Of a stretch of DNA of 7,346 nt, positions 1 through 6,124 are shown one piece after another (position 1 is the stretch's first letter; each line of letters starts with the position of its first letter). The position numbers and the translations under genes are program-made. Origin of the DNA: Gemmataceae bacterium (GTDB lineage Bacteria > Planctomycetota > Planctomycetia > Gemmatales > Gemmataceae); contig JADLBT010000107.1 of NCBI GenBank assembly GCA_020847555.1, forward strand, positions 1 to 7,346. The letters run 5' to 3'. The notes under the pieces were generated by a model, which was not told the DNA's origin, did not search any database, and saw nothing but the letters and a program-made list of their open reading frames with translations.

Positions 1-836
<836 letters not shown>

Positions 837-961
837 TGTTAGCCTTAAGCGGCCGGCCCCTGGCGGAGTCCGGCCGTCCATGAACTAACCCGCTGCTGCC
901 GCCGGCCCCACGCACACGAAGGCACGCGCTCCCGACGTCAATAGCTTGCAGAGTTTGAGGT

Positions 962-1053
962 CGCCAATTTGGTTCGACTCAAAGAACTCGAAACGACGAT
1001 CGCTCGTCGTTGCGAGGGTTGCGTCTGACCAAACTGGCGTGACGCACCCTCGC
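962..1053 (-). other. Structured element in the rRNA leader: two abutting hairpins and a possible pseudoknot
   Basis: A 13-bp stem with one bulged base forms between 1012-1025 and 1041-1053. It abuts an 8-bp hairpin at 992-1011 whose loop reads GCGA on the transcribed strand, a GNRA-type tetraloop. The 15-nt loop of the larger stem (1026-1040) contains 12 bases (1028-1039) complementary to 962-973. The single non-Watson-Crick position (967/1034) is a G-U wobble on the minus-strand RNA but an A-C mismatch on the plus strand, which favours function in the rRNA transcript. The RNA could form a pseudoknot or switch between two folds. The pairings are seen directly and the function is inferred. 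Confidence 0.55.
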
Positions 1054-1076
1054 GCTGGCTGTTGCTTGCCGCCGAA

Positions 1077-1088
1077 TTGTCAAAGATC
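1077..1088 (-). promoter_or_regulatory. boxA-like antitermination site in the rRNA leader
   Basis: Read on the minus strand the sequence is GATCTTTGACAA. It resembles the boxA element (E. coli TGCTCTTTAACAA) bound by NusB/NusE during rRNA transcription. It lies about 120-130 nt after the predicted start and about 240 nt before mature 16S, a usual place for this signal. Five bases of it (1081-1085) can pair with 1094-1098, so it may sit partly in a weak hairpin. Identification is by resemblance only. Confidence 0.55.
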
Positions 1089-1105
1089 GCACTCTTTGTC
1101 TCTTG

Positions 1106-1152
1106 CGGAAGTTAGAGGATGTGAATCCCCAAAGGGATTCAATCTTCTTCCG
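1106..1152 (-). other. Hairpin in the rRNA leader
   Basis: An inner 8-bp stem (1122-1129 with 1134-1141, 4-nt loop) is enclosed by an outer 6-bp stem (1106-1111 with 1147-1152). Three more pairs (1118-1120 with 1142-1144) are possible between them. In the transcript it lies between the promoter-proximal hairpin and the boxA-like site. No U-tract follows, so it is not a terminator. It is likely a structural part of the pre-rRNA leader. Confidence 0.5.
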
Positions 1153-1162
1153 AAAAGACCAA

Positions 1163-1186
1163 TCGCAACGATTGGTATCGTTGCGA
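1163..1186 (-). other. Promoter-proximal 10-bp hairpin in the rRNA leader
   Basis: A perfect 10-bp stem (1163-1172 with 1177-1186) has a 4-nt loop and begins about 25 nt after the predicted transcription start. An alternative 8-bp pairing (1158-1165 with 1169-1176) overlaps it. The 9-base stretch 1178-1186 is repeated exactly at 1007-1015, so the 1163-1172 arm could pair with either copy. The role is unknown. It could protect the 5' end or contribute to antitermination. Confidence 0.5.
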
Positions 1187-1216
1187 CGTTCCTGCGTATC
1201 AATCAGGACAGGGTGT

Positions 1217-1246
1217 AATATAGAGGCAGGAGGGAAGGGTTGTCAA
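1217..1246 (-). promoter_or_regulatory. Sigma-70 type promoter of the 16S rRNA gene
   Basis: On the minus strand a perfect -35 box TTGACA (1246-1241) is followed by an 18-base spacer and a -10 box TATATT (1222-1217). Transcription should begin around 1211-1209 and run into the rRNA leader. The match to consensus, the orientation and the position upstream of a stable RNA gene all agree. The spacer is one base longer than the optimum. A run of seven T residues lies just upstream on the transcribed-sense strand (1264-1258) and could act as a weak UP element, although it also looks like part of a terminator. Confidence 0.8.
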
Positions 1247-1257
1247 GGCATTCTGAG

Positions 1258-1278
1258 AAAAAAAGGGAAAAGCTTCCC
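1258..1278 (-). terminator. Possible Rho-independent terminator upstream of the rRNA promoter
   Basis: On the minus strand a short stem GGGAA-GCTT-TTCCC (1278-1265) is followed directly by seven T residues (1264-1258). The stem can be extended by one G-U and one A-U pair. It would stop leftward transcription arriving antisense through purQ before it reaches the rRNA promoter. The stem is short, and the T-run may instead serve the promoter, so this is tentative. Confidence 0.35.
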
Positions 1279-1431
1279 TGCGCCCCCACCTGGCCGTGAT
1301 TGAGGGCCGGAACAGGTGTCCGGCGCCTCGGGCCGTTTCCGCCGGCCTCACTGGTAGTGGGGGCGTTCCCTCGCTACAACGATTATCGAGCGGAGCAAGG
1401 GCATGTCAAGCGAAAACCGGGCCGCAGGCCC

Positions 1432-1435
1432 AGGA
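1432..1435 (+). promoter_or_regulatory. Ribosome binding site of purQ
   Basis: AGGA lies 8 bases before the ATG at 1444, with a second purine stretch (GAGG, 1438-1441) closer in. This favours the ATG at 1444 over the upstream GTG that would add 48 residues, which show none of the glutaminase family's features. Between 1279 and this site I find no convincing plus-strand promoter. Confidence 0.5.
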
Positions 1436-1443
1436 TAGAGGAA

Positions 1444-2214
1444 ATGGCCAGGCCGCGTGTTTTGATCCTTCGCGCACCGGGGGCCAACTGCGACGCCGAG
1501 ACGCAGTTCGCCTTCGCGCTGGCCGGCGCGGTCGCCGAGCGCGTCCACGTTAACCGCCTGCGCGAACAGCCGAAACTGCTCCACGCCCACCAGATCCTCG
1601 CCATCCCGGGTGGCTTCACCTACGGCGATGACGTGGCTGCCGGCAAGATTCTGGCTACCCAGCTTACCCATTTTCTCGGAGATGCCCTGCGCAAGTTCCG
1701 CGACAGCGAAAAACTGCTTCTCGGGATTTGCAACGGCTTTCAGGTGTTGCTCAAGGCGGGTCTGCTCCTCCCGCCGGACGAGGACGGTCCGCTTGCCACT
1801 CTGGCCCACAACGCTTCAGGCCGCTTCGAGGATCGCTGGATTCATTTGCAGGCGAACCCGGGCAAGTGTCCTTTCCTGAAGGGCTACCAGACGCTGCACC
1901 TGCCCGTGGCGCACGGCGAAGGCAACTTCGTCGCGCGCGAAAAGTGGATCCTGGAAGGCCTTGAGCAGGCGGGACAGATCGTCCTGCGTTACGTCGATGC
2001 GAACGGTCAGCCCGGTCCTTACCCGGTGAACCCGAGCGGTGCCCAGGCGAACGTGGCGGGCCTGTGCGACGTGACCGGGCGCGTCCTCGGACTGATGCCC
2101 CACCCGGAGCGGCACGTCCTGCCGACGCAGCACCCGCGCTGGACGCGCGCGGGCCTGGCCGCCGAGGGCGACGGCTTGCGCCTGTTCAAGAACGCCGTGG
2201 AGCACTTCCAGTGA
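1444..2214 (+). CDS. purQ: Phosphoribosylformylglycinamidine synthase subunit PurQ (glutaminase)
   Basis: This is a class I glutamine amidotransferase of 256 residues. It hydrolyses glutamine and passes ammonia to PurL, which makes formylglycinamidine ribonucleotide in de novo purine synthesis in the cytosol. The N-terminus VLILRAPGANCDAET (residues 6-20) and the IPGGFTYGDD motif (54-63) are typical of PurQ. The nucleophile is Cys96 in GICNGFQ, and the other triad residues are His220 and Glu222 in MPHPERH. NASGRFEDRW (123-132) is typical of the longer PurQ form, and B. subtilis PurQ is about 227 residues. The start at 1444 is chosen because the protein there begins directly with the first beta-strand and has an AGGA upstream. 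The stop overlaps the nadC start by 4 bases. Neither purS nor purL is beside it, so its partners must be elsewhere in the genome. Confidence 0.95.
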   Translation: MARPRVLILRAPGANCDAETQFAFALAGAVAERVHVNRLREQPKLLHAHQILAIPGGFTYGDDVAAGKILATQLTHFLGDALRKFRDSEKLLLGICNGFQVLLKAGLLLPPDEDGPLATLAHNASGRFEDRWIHLQANPGKCPFLKGYQTLHLPVAHGEGNFVAREKWILEGLEQAGQIVLRYVDANGQPGPYPVNPSGAQANVAGLCDVTGRVLGLMPHPERHVLPTQHPRWTRAGLAAEGDGLRLFKNAVEHFQ

Positions 2215-3101
2215 GTACCTTCACGCCCGCCGAAACCGCGGCCTGTCAGCGTCTCCTGGCCCTGGCGTTCCAGGAGGATCTCGGGGAGCGCGGAGATCTG
2301 ACCAGCCAGGCCACCATCCCAGCAGACCTCCAGGGGCAGGCGGTTTTCGTGGCCCGTTCCGCTGGGGTGATTGCCGGCTTGCCCGCCGTGGCGCTCGTTC
2401 TGGAGGCGGTGAGCAAGCAGGTGGTTTTCCATCCGGAGGTGGAAGACGGCGCTGTCGTCGAAGCCGGCCGGCGACTGGCGCGGGTGTCCGGACCGATGCG
2501 CGCTCTCCTGAGCGCCGAGCGGACGGCCTTGAACTTCCTCCAGCACCTCCGCGGCGTGGCCACCATGACTCGACGCGACGTCGAGGCCGCAGGGGGGCTG
2601 AAGGCCAGGATTCTCGACACGCGGAAGACGCTGCCCGGGTGGCGAATGCTGGAGAAATACGCCGTGCGCTGCGGCGGCGGGCACAATCACCGCAGCGGAC
2701 TTTACGATGGCATCCTGATCAAGGACAACCACCTGGCCGCGCTGGACGGCGCGCCGGGCGCCATCGCTCGGGCGGTGGCGGCGGCGCAGGAACTTCGCCA
2801 TCACGCGAACCTCCCGAACCTGCCGGTCGAGATCGAGGTCGATACGCTCGAACAGCTTGACGAGGCCCTCGGGGCGGGGCCGGAAATCGTTCTGCTGGAC
2901 AACATGACCGACGACCAGCTGCACGAGGCCGTGCGCCGTCGCAGCGCGGTCGCGCCGCAGGTTCAGCTGGAAGCGTCCGGCGGCGTCAACCTCGATACGG
3001 TGCGCGGTATCGCCGCGACCGGGGTGGACCGGGTCAGCGTCGGGGCCATCACCCACTCGGCCCCGGCCCTGGATATCGGCCTGGACTACCTGGATGGGTG
3101 A
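2211..3101 (+). CDS. nadC: Nicotinate-nucleotide diphosphorylase (carboxylating), quinolinate phosphoribosyltransferase
   Basis: The enzyme converts quinolinate and PRPP to nicotinate mononucleotide, CO2 and pyrophosphate in de novo NAD synthesis. The protein is 296 residues, normal for NadC. In order it shows EDLGERGDLTS (22-32), SAERTALNFLQ (101-111), ILDTRKTLPGWRMLEKYAV (134-152), the GGGHNHR substrate-binding stretch (155-161), ILIKDNH (168-174), EIEVDTLEQ (207-215), VLLDNM (227-232), LEASGG (253-258) and a C-terminal GVDRVSVGAITHS (271-283). The GTG start at 2211 overlaps the purQ stop (GTGA), so translation is probably coupled. A longer open frame upstream runs inside purQ and resembles nothing. 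The gap after the stop carries a palindromic repeat whose second hairpin might slow or end transcription. Confidence 0.96.
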   Translation: MSTFTPAETAACQRLLALAFQEDLGERGDLTSQATIPADLQGQAVFVARSAGVIAGLPAVALVLEAVSKQVVFHPEVEDGAVVEAGRRLARVSGPMRALLSAERTALNFLQHLRGVATMTRRDVEAAGGLKARILDTRKTLPGWRMLEKYAVRCGGGHNHRSGLYDGILIKDNHLAALDGAPGAIARAVAAAQELRHHANLPNLPVEIEVDTLEQLDEALGAGPEIVLLDNMTDDQLHEAVRRRSAVAPQVQLEASGGVNLDTVRGIAATGVDRVSVGAITHSAPALDIGLDYLDG

Positions 3102-3118
3102 ACCAGGGAGAGCCGAGC

Positions 3119-3189
3119 AAAGCCCACGGGCGGCGTACCGTGGGCGAAGTGCTGGCGATTTGACCCACGGGGCGCAGCCCGTGGGCTTT
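3119..3189. repeat. Nested palindromic repeat (REP-like) between nadC and birA
   Basis: The ends form a perfect 12-bp inverted repeat (AAAGCCCACGGG at 3119-3130, complement at 3178-3189). Each end also forms its own hairpin. The first pairs 3122-3129 with 3138-3145 and the second pairs 3164-3171 with 3178-3185. The same core (CCCACGG or its complement) therefore occurs four times in 71 bases. The element ends 7 bases before the birA ATG. This fits a dispersed REP or small non-autonomous mobile element, or a pair of transcription-stopping hairpins after nadC. The second hairpin is followed only by CTTTC, so it is a poor classical terminator. Copy number cannot be judged from this window. Confidence 0.7.
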
Positions 3190-3196
3190 CATAAAA

Positions 3197-4003
3197 ATGA
3201 TGGCCCCGCGCGATGAATGGCACCTCGACACGCGGCACCTCGGCCGCCGTGTCCTCGTCTTCGACTCGCTCAACAGCACCAGCACCTGCGCCGCCGGCCT
3301 CGCCGCGGATCCCGCCAACGACGGCGTCGTGATCCTCGCCGACGAGCAGACGGCCGGCCGCGGACAGCACGGGCGCAGCTGGCAGTGTCCGGGGGGCGAG
3401 GGCGTCCTGATGTCGGTGCTGCTGTTCCCGCCGCCGGCCGTGCGCCGACCGGCGGTCCTCGCGGCGTGGGCGGCCGTGGCGGTCTGCGAGACGGTCCTGC
3501 GCATGACAGGGGCGCAGGCGAAGATCAAGTGGCCGAATGATGTGCTCGTTCGGGGGCGTAAGGTCTGCGGCATCCTGATCGAGCAGGGCCGCGGAACGGT
3601 GGTCGGAATCGGCCTGAACGTGCTCCAGGACGCCGAGGCGTTCGCCCGCGCGGGGCTGCCGCAGGCCGCCTCCCTGGCCCACTTCACAAATCGCCAGCTG
3701 GGCCGGGACACGGTCGCGCGGGCGTTGATCCGCACGTTGGATGAGGGGTACGCGGCCCTGTGCCAGGGCAACCTCTCCACACTCGAAACGTGTTGGCAGG
3801 GGCGGCTGGGCCTGCTCGGCAAACAGGTGGCTGTGGAGTGCTCCACCGAGGTCCACCGCGGGCGCCTCCTCGAAGTGGCGTTCGACGGGCTGGTCCTGGA
3901 ACGCGACGACAAGCGAACGCTGCGGCTGATGCCCGAGTCCGTGCGCCACCTGCACCCACTGGAGCAAAGCGAGCCCTCACCCGATGGGATGGGGCCGAGC
4001 TGA
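3197..4003 (+). CDS. birA: Biotin--[acetyl-CoA-carboxylase] ligase, without DNA-binding domain
   Basis: The enzyme makes biotinyl-5'-AMP from biotin and ATP and transfers biotin to the carrier domain of biotin-dependent carboxylases such as AccB. It has 268 residues. The motifs are DSLNSTS (23-29), the adenylate loop TAGRGQHGRSW (52-62), KWPNDV (111-116) with the catalytic-site lysine, GILIE (125-129) and GIGLNV (137-142). These are followed by the small C-terminal beta domain (about 205-254). E. coli BirA has an N-terminal helix-turn-helix that represses biotin genes. That part is absent here, so this is a non-regulatory ligase. The start is effectively forced. An in-frame stop lies in the palindrome at 3161, and no other common start codon precedes the first motif (the protein begins Met-Met). 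No Shine-Dalgarno sequence is visible. The last residues, about 255-268, look like a non-conserved tail near a transposase remnant. Confidence 0.93.
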   Translation: MMAPRDEWHLDTRHLGRRVLVFDSLNSTSTCAAGLAADPANDGVVILADEQTAGRGQHGRSWQCPGGEGVLMSVLLFPPPAVRRPAVLAAWAAVAVCETVLRMTGAQAKIKWPNDVLVRGRKVCGILIEQGRGTVVGIGLNVLQDAEAFARAGLPQAASLAHFTNRQLGRDTVARALIRTLDEGYAALCQGNLSTLETCWQGRLGLLGKQVAVECSTEVHRGRLLEVAFDGLVLERDDKRTLRLMPESVRHLHPLEQSEPSPDGMGPS

Positions 4004-4214
4004 ATTGTGGCGGAGGTACTCCGGCAGCGTCCGCCGGCCGTCGGCGAGCAGGCTCGACAGCCCGCCCTGCTCGTAGAGCCGGCAGATGCGCCAGACGGTG
4101 GAGGCGTTGCACCCGGCCGCCGCGGCGATTACCAGAACGATGCGCGCCCGCTGACTCTGATACGCCGGCCAATCGTCCTGGGCGGCGATGCGGACCTTAA
4201 TTTCGTTTGGCCAT
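4004..4214 (-). pseudogene. Remnant of an IS630-like transposase N-terminus (helix-turn-helix), frameshifted and truncated
   Basis: On the minus strand an ATG at 4214 opens with Met-Ala-Lys-Arg and then hits a stop at 4199-4197. The frame one base over continues from 4201 as IKVRIAAQ, then SQRARIVLV, then STVWRICRLYEQGGLSSLLADGR. RAR-IVL, then a recognition-helix stretch, then YEQGGL...LLADGR is the layout of the N-terminal helix-turn-helix of IS630-type transposases. Removing one base near 4202 would give Met-Ala-Lys-Arg-Ile-Lys-Val-Arg, so a one-base insertion probably broke the gene. The helix-turn-helix also looks shorter than usual. No catalytic DDE domain follows, because the frame runs into the 3' end of birA. 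This is my reading by eye, and another winged-helix family is possible. Confidence 0.5.
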
Positions 4215-4223
4215 CCCCCTGCC

Positions 4224-4236
4224 GGACAGTACACTA
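4224..4236 (-). mobile_element. Possible terminal end of the IS630-like element
   Basis: Read on the minus strand the stretch is TAGTGTACTGTCC, 9 bases before the ATG of the transposase remnant. It begins with TA, the target dinucleotide of IS630/Tc1-type elements, and sits where the left end of such an element would be expected. No matching inverted copy is visible on the birA side, so the other end seems lost. The call rests on position and general resemblance. Confidence 0.3.
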
Positions 4237-4289
4237 ATATCCACCGCCTTCGTGCGCTGAGCACCCAGTAACCACCCTCCCTCGCCCAC

Positions 4290-4294
4290 AGGAG
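4290..4294 (+). promoter_or_regulatory. Ribosome binding site selecting a GTG start
   Basis: AGGAG is separated by 7 bases from the GTG at 4302. It supports that start, which also places the twin-arginine motif at residues 6-7 as expected for a Tat signal peptide. Confidence 0.75.
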
Positions 4295-4301
4295 AGCCAC
4301 C

Positions 4302-5582
4302 GTGAGTATCACTTCCCGCCGCGACTTCCTGAAAGCCTCCGCCGCGACCGCCGGCGCCGTCGGTATGGCCTCGTTCGTCCATGCCGACGGCGGCGACACC
4401 CTGAAGGTCGGGCTGATCGGCTGCGGCGGCCGCGGCACCGGGGCCGCCAACCAGGCTCTCCGGGCCGATCGCAACGTCAAGCGGTGGGCGATGGGCGACG
4501 CCTTCCGCGACCGCCTTGACAGCAGCCTCACCTCGCTCCGCGGGGCCACCGACCTCGCCAACAAGATCGACGTGCCGCGCGAACGCCAGTTCGTCGGGTT
4601 CGACGCCTATCAGCAGGTAATCAATAGCGGAGTCGATGTCGTCCTGCTGTGCAGCCCGCCGCACTTCCGCCCGGCCCACATCCGGGCCGCCGTTCAGGCC
4701 GGCAAGCATATCTTCGCCGAGAAGCCGATCGCCGTGGACGCTCCCGGCGTCCGGGCCGTCCTGGCCGCCACCGCCGACGCCCGCCGGCGCAACCTGTCGA
4801 TCGTTTCCGGCCTGTGCTGGCGCTACCACCAGGGCATGCGCGAGGTCGTCCAGCGCGTCCACGACGGCAGTATCGGCGACATCGTGACGATGCAATGCAC
4901 CTACAACACCGGCACCCTCTGGCACCACCGCCGCCAGCCGAACTGGAGCGAGATGGAGTACCAGCTGCGCAACTGGCTGTACTTCACCTGGCTGTCCGGC
5001 GACTTCAACGTCGAGCAGCACGTCCACAGCCTCGACAAGATGGCGTGGGCGATGCGCGACCAGTACCCGGTGCGGGCGTATGGCGTCGGCGGCCGGCAGG
5101 TCCGGACCGGGCCGGAGTTCGGCCACATCTACGACCACATGGCGGTCACGTATGAGTTCGCCAACGGCGTCAAGTGCTTCAGCATGTGCCGCCAGATGGC
5201 CGGGACGACCAACGACGTGTCCGACCACGTCATGGGTAAAGAGGGGACGGCGACGCTGAGCGGCCGCCAGCAGGAGATGTGCCGGATCGCCGGCCGGAAC
5301 GCCTGGCAGGCGGCCCTGCAGGACCGGCGCGACAACATGTACCAGCGCGAGCACAACGAGCTGTTCGCGAGCATCCGCGCCGGCCGGCCGATCAACAACG
5401 GCGAGTGGATGGCGAAGAGTTCGCTGATGGGCATCATGGGCCGGATGGTGTGCTACACCGGCCAGACGATCACCTGGGAGCAGGCGCTCAACTCGCGCGA
5501 GGATCTGACCCCGGCGCGCTACGAGTGGGTTCCGGTGCCGACCCCGCCGGTGGCCCGCCCCGGCGTGACGCAGTTCTCGTAA
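4302..5582 (+). CDS. Gfo/Idh/MocA family oxidoreductase with Tat signal peptide
   Basis: This is a 426-residue NAD(P)-dependent dehydrogenase of the Gfo/Idh/MocA superfamily, which acts on sugars, inositols and related polyols. The exact substrate cannot be named. The N-terminus SRRDFLKASAATAGAVG (5-21) followed by FVHA is a classical twin-arginine signal, so the protein is probably exported folded with its cofactor to the periplasm. The Rossmann motif is VGLIGCGGRGTG (36-47). AEKPIAVD (139-146) holds the EKP lysine conserved in the family. GDFNVEQHVHSLDKMAW (233-249) resembles the substrate-site stretch of the large planctomycete paralogue group. GTG is used as start, supported by AGGAG 7 bases upstream. 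No sugar-transport or sulfatase neighbours help to assign a pathway, and the gene stands alone between a mobile-element remnant and a large palindrome. Confidence 0.92.
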   Translation: MSITSRRDFLKASAATAGAVGMASFVHADGGDTLKVGLIGCGGRGTGAANQALRADRNVKRWAMGDAFRDRLDSSLTSLRGATDLANKIDVPRERQFVGFDAYQQVINSGVDVVLLCSPPHFRPAHIRAAVQAGKHIFAEKPIAVDAPGVRAVLAATADARRRNLSIVSGLCWRYHQGMREVVQRVHDGSIGDIVTMQCTYNTGTLWHHRRQPNWSEMEYQLRNWLYFTWLSGDFNVEQHVHSLDKMAWAMRDQYPVRAYGVGGRQVRTGPEFGHIYDHMAVTYEFANGVKCFSMCRQMAGTTNDVSDHVMGKEGTATLSGRQQEMCRIAGRNAWQAALQDRRDNMYQREHNELFASIRAGRPINNGEWMAKSSLMGIMGRMVCYTGQTITWEQALNSREDLTPARYEWVPVPTPPVARPGVTQFS

Positions 5583-5594
5583 CACGAAGCGGCC

Positions 5595-5662
5595 GCCCCA
5601 GGTCAGGGGCGCTGCCAGCCTGGAGCGCCAGCGCCGGGCTGGCAGCGCCCCTGACCTGGGGC
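5595..5662. repeat. Perfect 26-bp inverted repeat between the oxidoreductase and response regulator genes
   Basis: The arm 5595-5620 is an exact reverse complement of 5637-5662, with a 16-base centre (5621-5636). The stem begins 12 bases after the oxidoreductase stop and ends 6 bases before the AGGAGG of the next gene. It is much longer than a normal terminator stem and has no T-tract on either side. It could be a dispersed palindromic element, a bidirectional transcription barrier, or an RNA structure that limits readthrough into the regulator. A perfect match over 26 bp implies recent origin or strong constraint. Confidence 0.85.
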
Positions 5663-5668
5663 AGCAGC

Positions 5669-5674
5669 AGGAGG
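5669..5674 (+). promoter_or_regulatory. Strong ribosome binding site of the response regulator gene
   Basis: AGGAGG lies 6 bases before the ATG at 5681. It matches the consensus and fixes the start. It sits 6 bases after the 26-bp inverted repeat, so a folded transcript would place the stem right beside the site where the ribosome lands. Confidence 0.8.
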
Positions 5675-5680
5675 TTCCGC

Positions 5681-6124
5681 ATGTCCGAGCGCCCAGCGCG
5701 CATCCTGATCGCCGACGACAACCCGCAGGGGGTTGAGCTGCTCGAGGCCTACCTCGGCGCCGTGGACTGCGACGTCGAGACGGCCGCGGACGGCGAGGAG
5801 ACGCTGCGCAAGGTCCAGGCGTGGCGGCCGGACCTGATCCTGCTGGACATCATGATGCCGAGGATCAGCGGCTTCGAGGTGTGCAAGCGCCTCCAGGCCG
5901 ACCCGGCGACGCGCGACATTGCCGTCCTCATGATCACCGCTCTCGACCAGCCCAGCGACGCGGACCGCGGCGTCGAGGCGGGCACGCTCGATTTCCTGAC
6001 CAAACCAATCAACAAGACCGAGCTGCTGGTCCGCGTCCGCGCCGCCCTGCAGGCCCGGCGCCACAAGGAGCCGCTGGACCGGATGCTGGCCTACATCGAA
6101 GGCGTGGAACGGTCGAACCCATGA
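5681..6124 (+). CDS. Single-domain response regulator (receiver domain only)
   Basis: This 147-residue cytosolic protein consists of a CheY-like receiver domain and a short C-terminal helix. The acidic pair is Asp12-Asp13 in LIADDNP. The phosphorylated residue is Asp56 in LILLDIMMP. The conserved Thr86 is in LMITAL, and Lys108 is in LTKPI. All residues needed for phosphotransfer and switching are therefore present. After about residue 125 there is only a charged tail and no DNA-binding or enzyme domain, so output must be by protein contact or by phosphorelay. No histidine kinase is in the window. The start is set by AGGAGG at 5669-5674. The stop overlaps the ATG of the methyltransferase gene by 4 bases (ATGA), so the two are probably translated from one message. 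Confidence 0.92.
   Translation: MSERPARILIADDNPQGVELLEAYLGAVDCDVETAADGEETLRKVQAWRPDLILLDIMMPRISGFEVCKRLQADPATRDIAVLMITALDQPSDADRGVEAGTLDFLTKPINKTELLVRVRAALQARRHKEPLDRMLAYIEGVERSNP

Larger units (their letters stand above)
837..1210 (-). other. Transcribed leader of the 16S rRNA gene (pre-rRNA spacer)
   Basis: This stretch lies between the predicted start of the rRNA transcript (about 1210) and the mature 16S 5' end. It has no credible protein gene and is less GC-rich than the rest of the window. It is unusually structured. The stems, in + strand coordinates, are 850-856/870-876, 992-999/1004-1011, 1012-1025/1041-1053 with one bulge, 1106-1111/1147-1152 enclosing 1122-1129/1134-1141, and 1163-1172/1177-1186. 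A boxA-like site lies near 1077-1088. Leaders of this kind carry antitermination signals and one strand of the processing stem cut by RNase III. The partner strand, downstream of 16S, is outside the window. The boundaries depend on the promoter call. Confidence 0.8.

Noticed and set aside
946..1303. Plus-strand open frames of 66-90 codons across the rRNA leader and promoter
   Set aside because: They run through palindromes and the promoter, with no ribosome binding site and no protein-like features.
1300..1443. Longer purQ starting at 1300 (48 extra residues)
   Set aside because: The extra stretch is low-complexity and unrelated to glutaminases. The start at 1444 has an AGGA upstream and begins directly with the conserved fold.
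2019..3056. 345-codon minus-strand open frame opposite nadC
   Set aside because: It is antisense to nadC with all its motifs intact. The translation shows no family features.
4207..4240. Plus-strand promoter for the oxidoreductase gene (TAATAT at 4235-4240)
   Set aside because: The only -35-like sequence (TTGGCC at 4207-4212) is 22 bases away, too far, and nothing suitable lies at 16-18 bases.
4197..5585. 462-codon minus-strand open frame opposite the oxidoreductase gene
   Set aside because: It is antisense to a clear Tat-signal dehydrogenase. Its translation is a low-complexity Arg/Ala/Val/Gly-rich product typical of shadow frames in GC-rich DNA. Only its last few codons overlap the transposase remnant.
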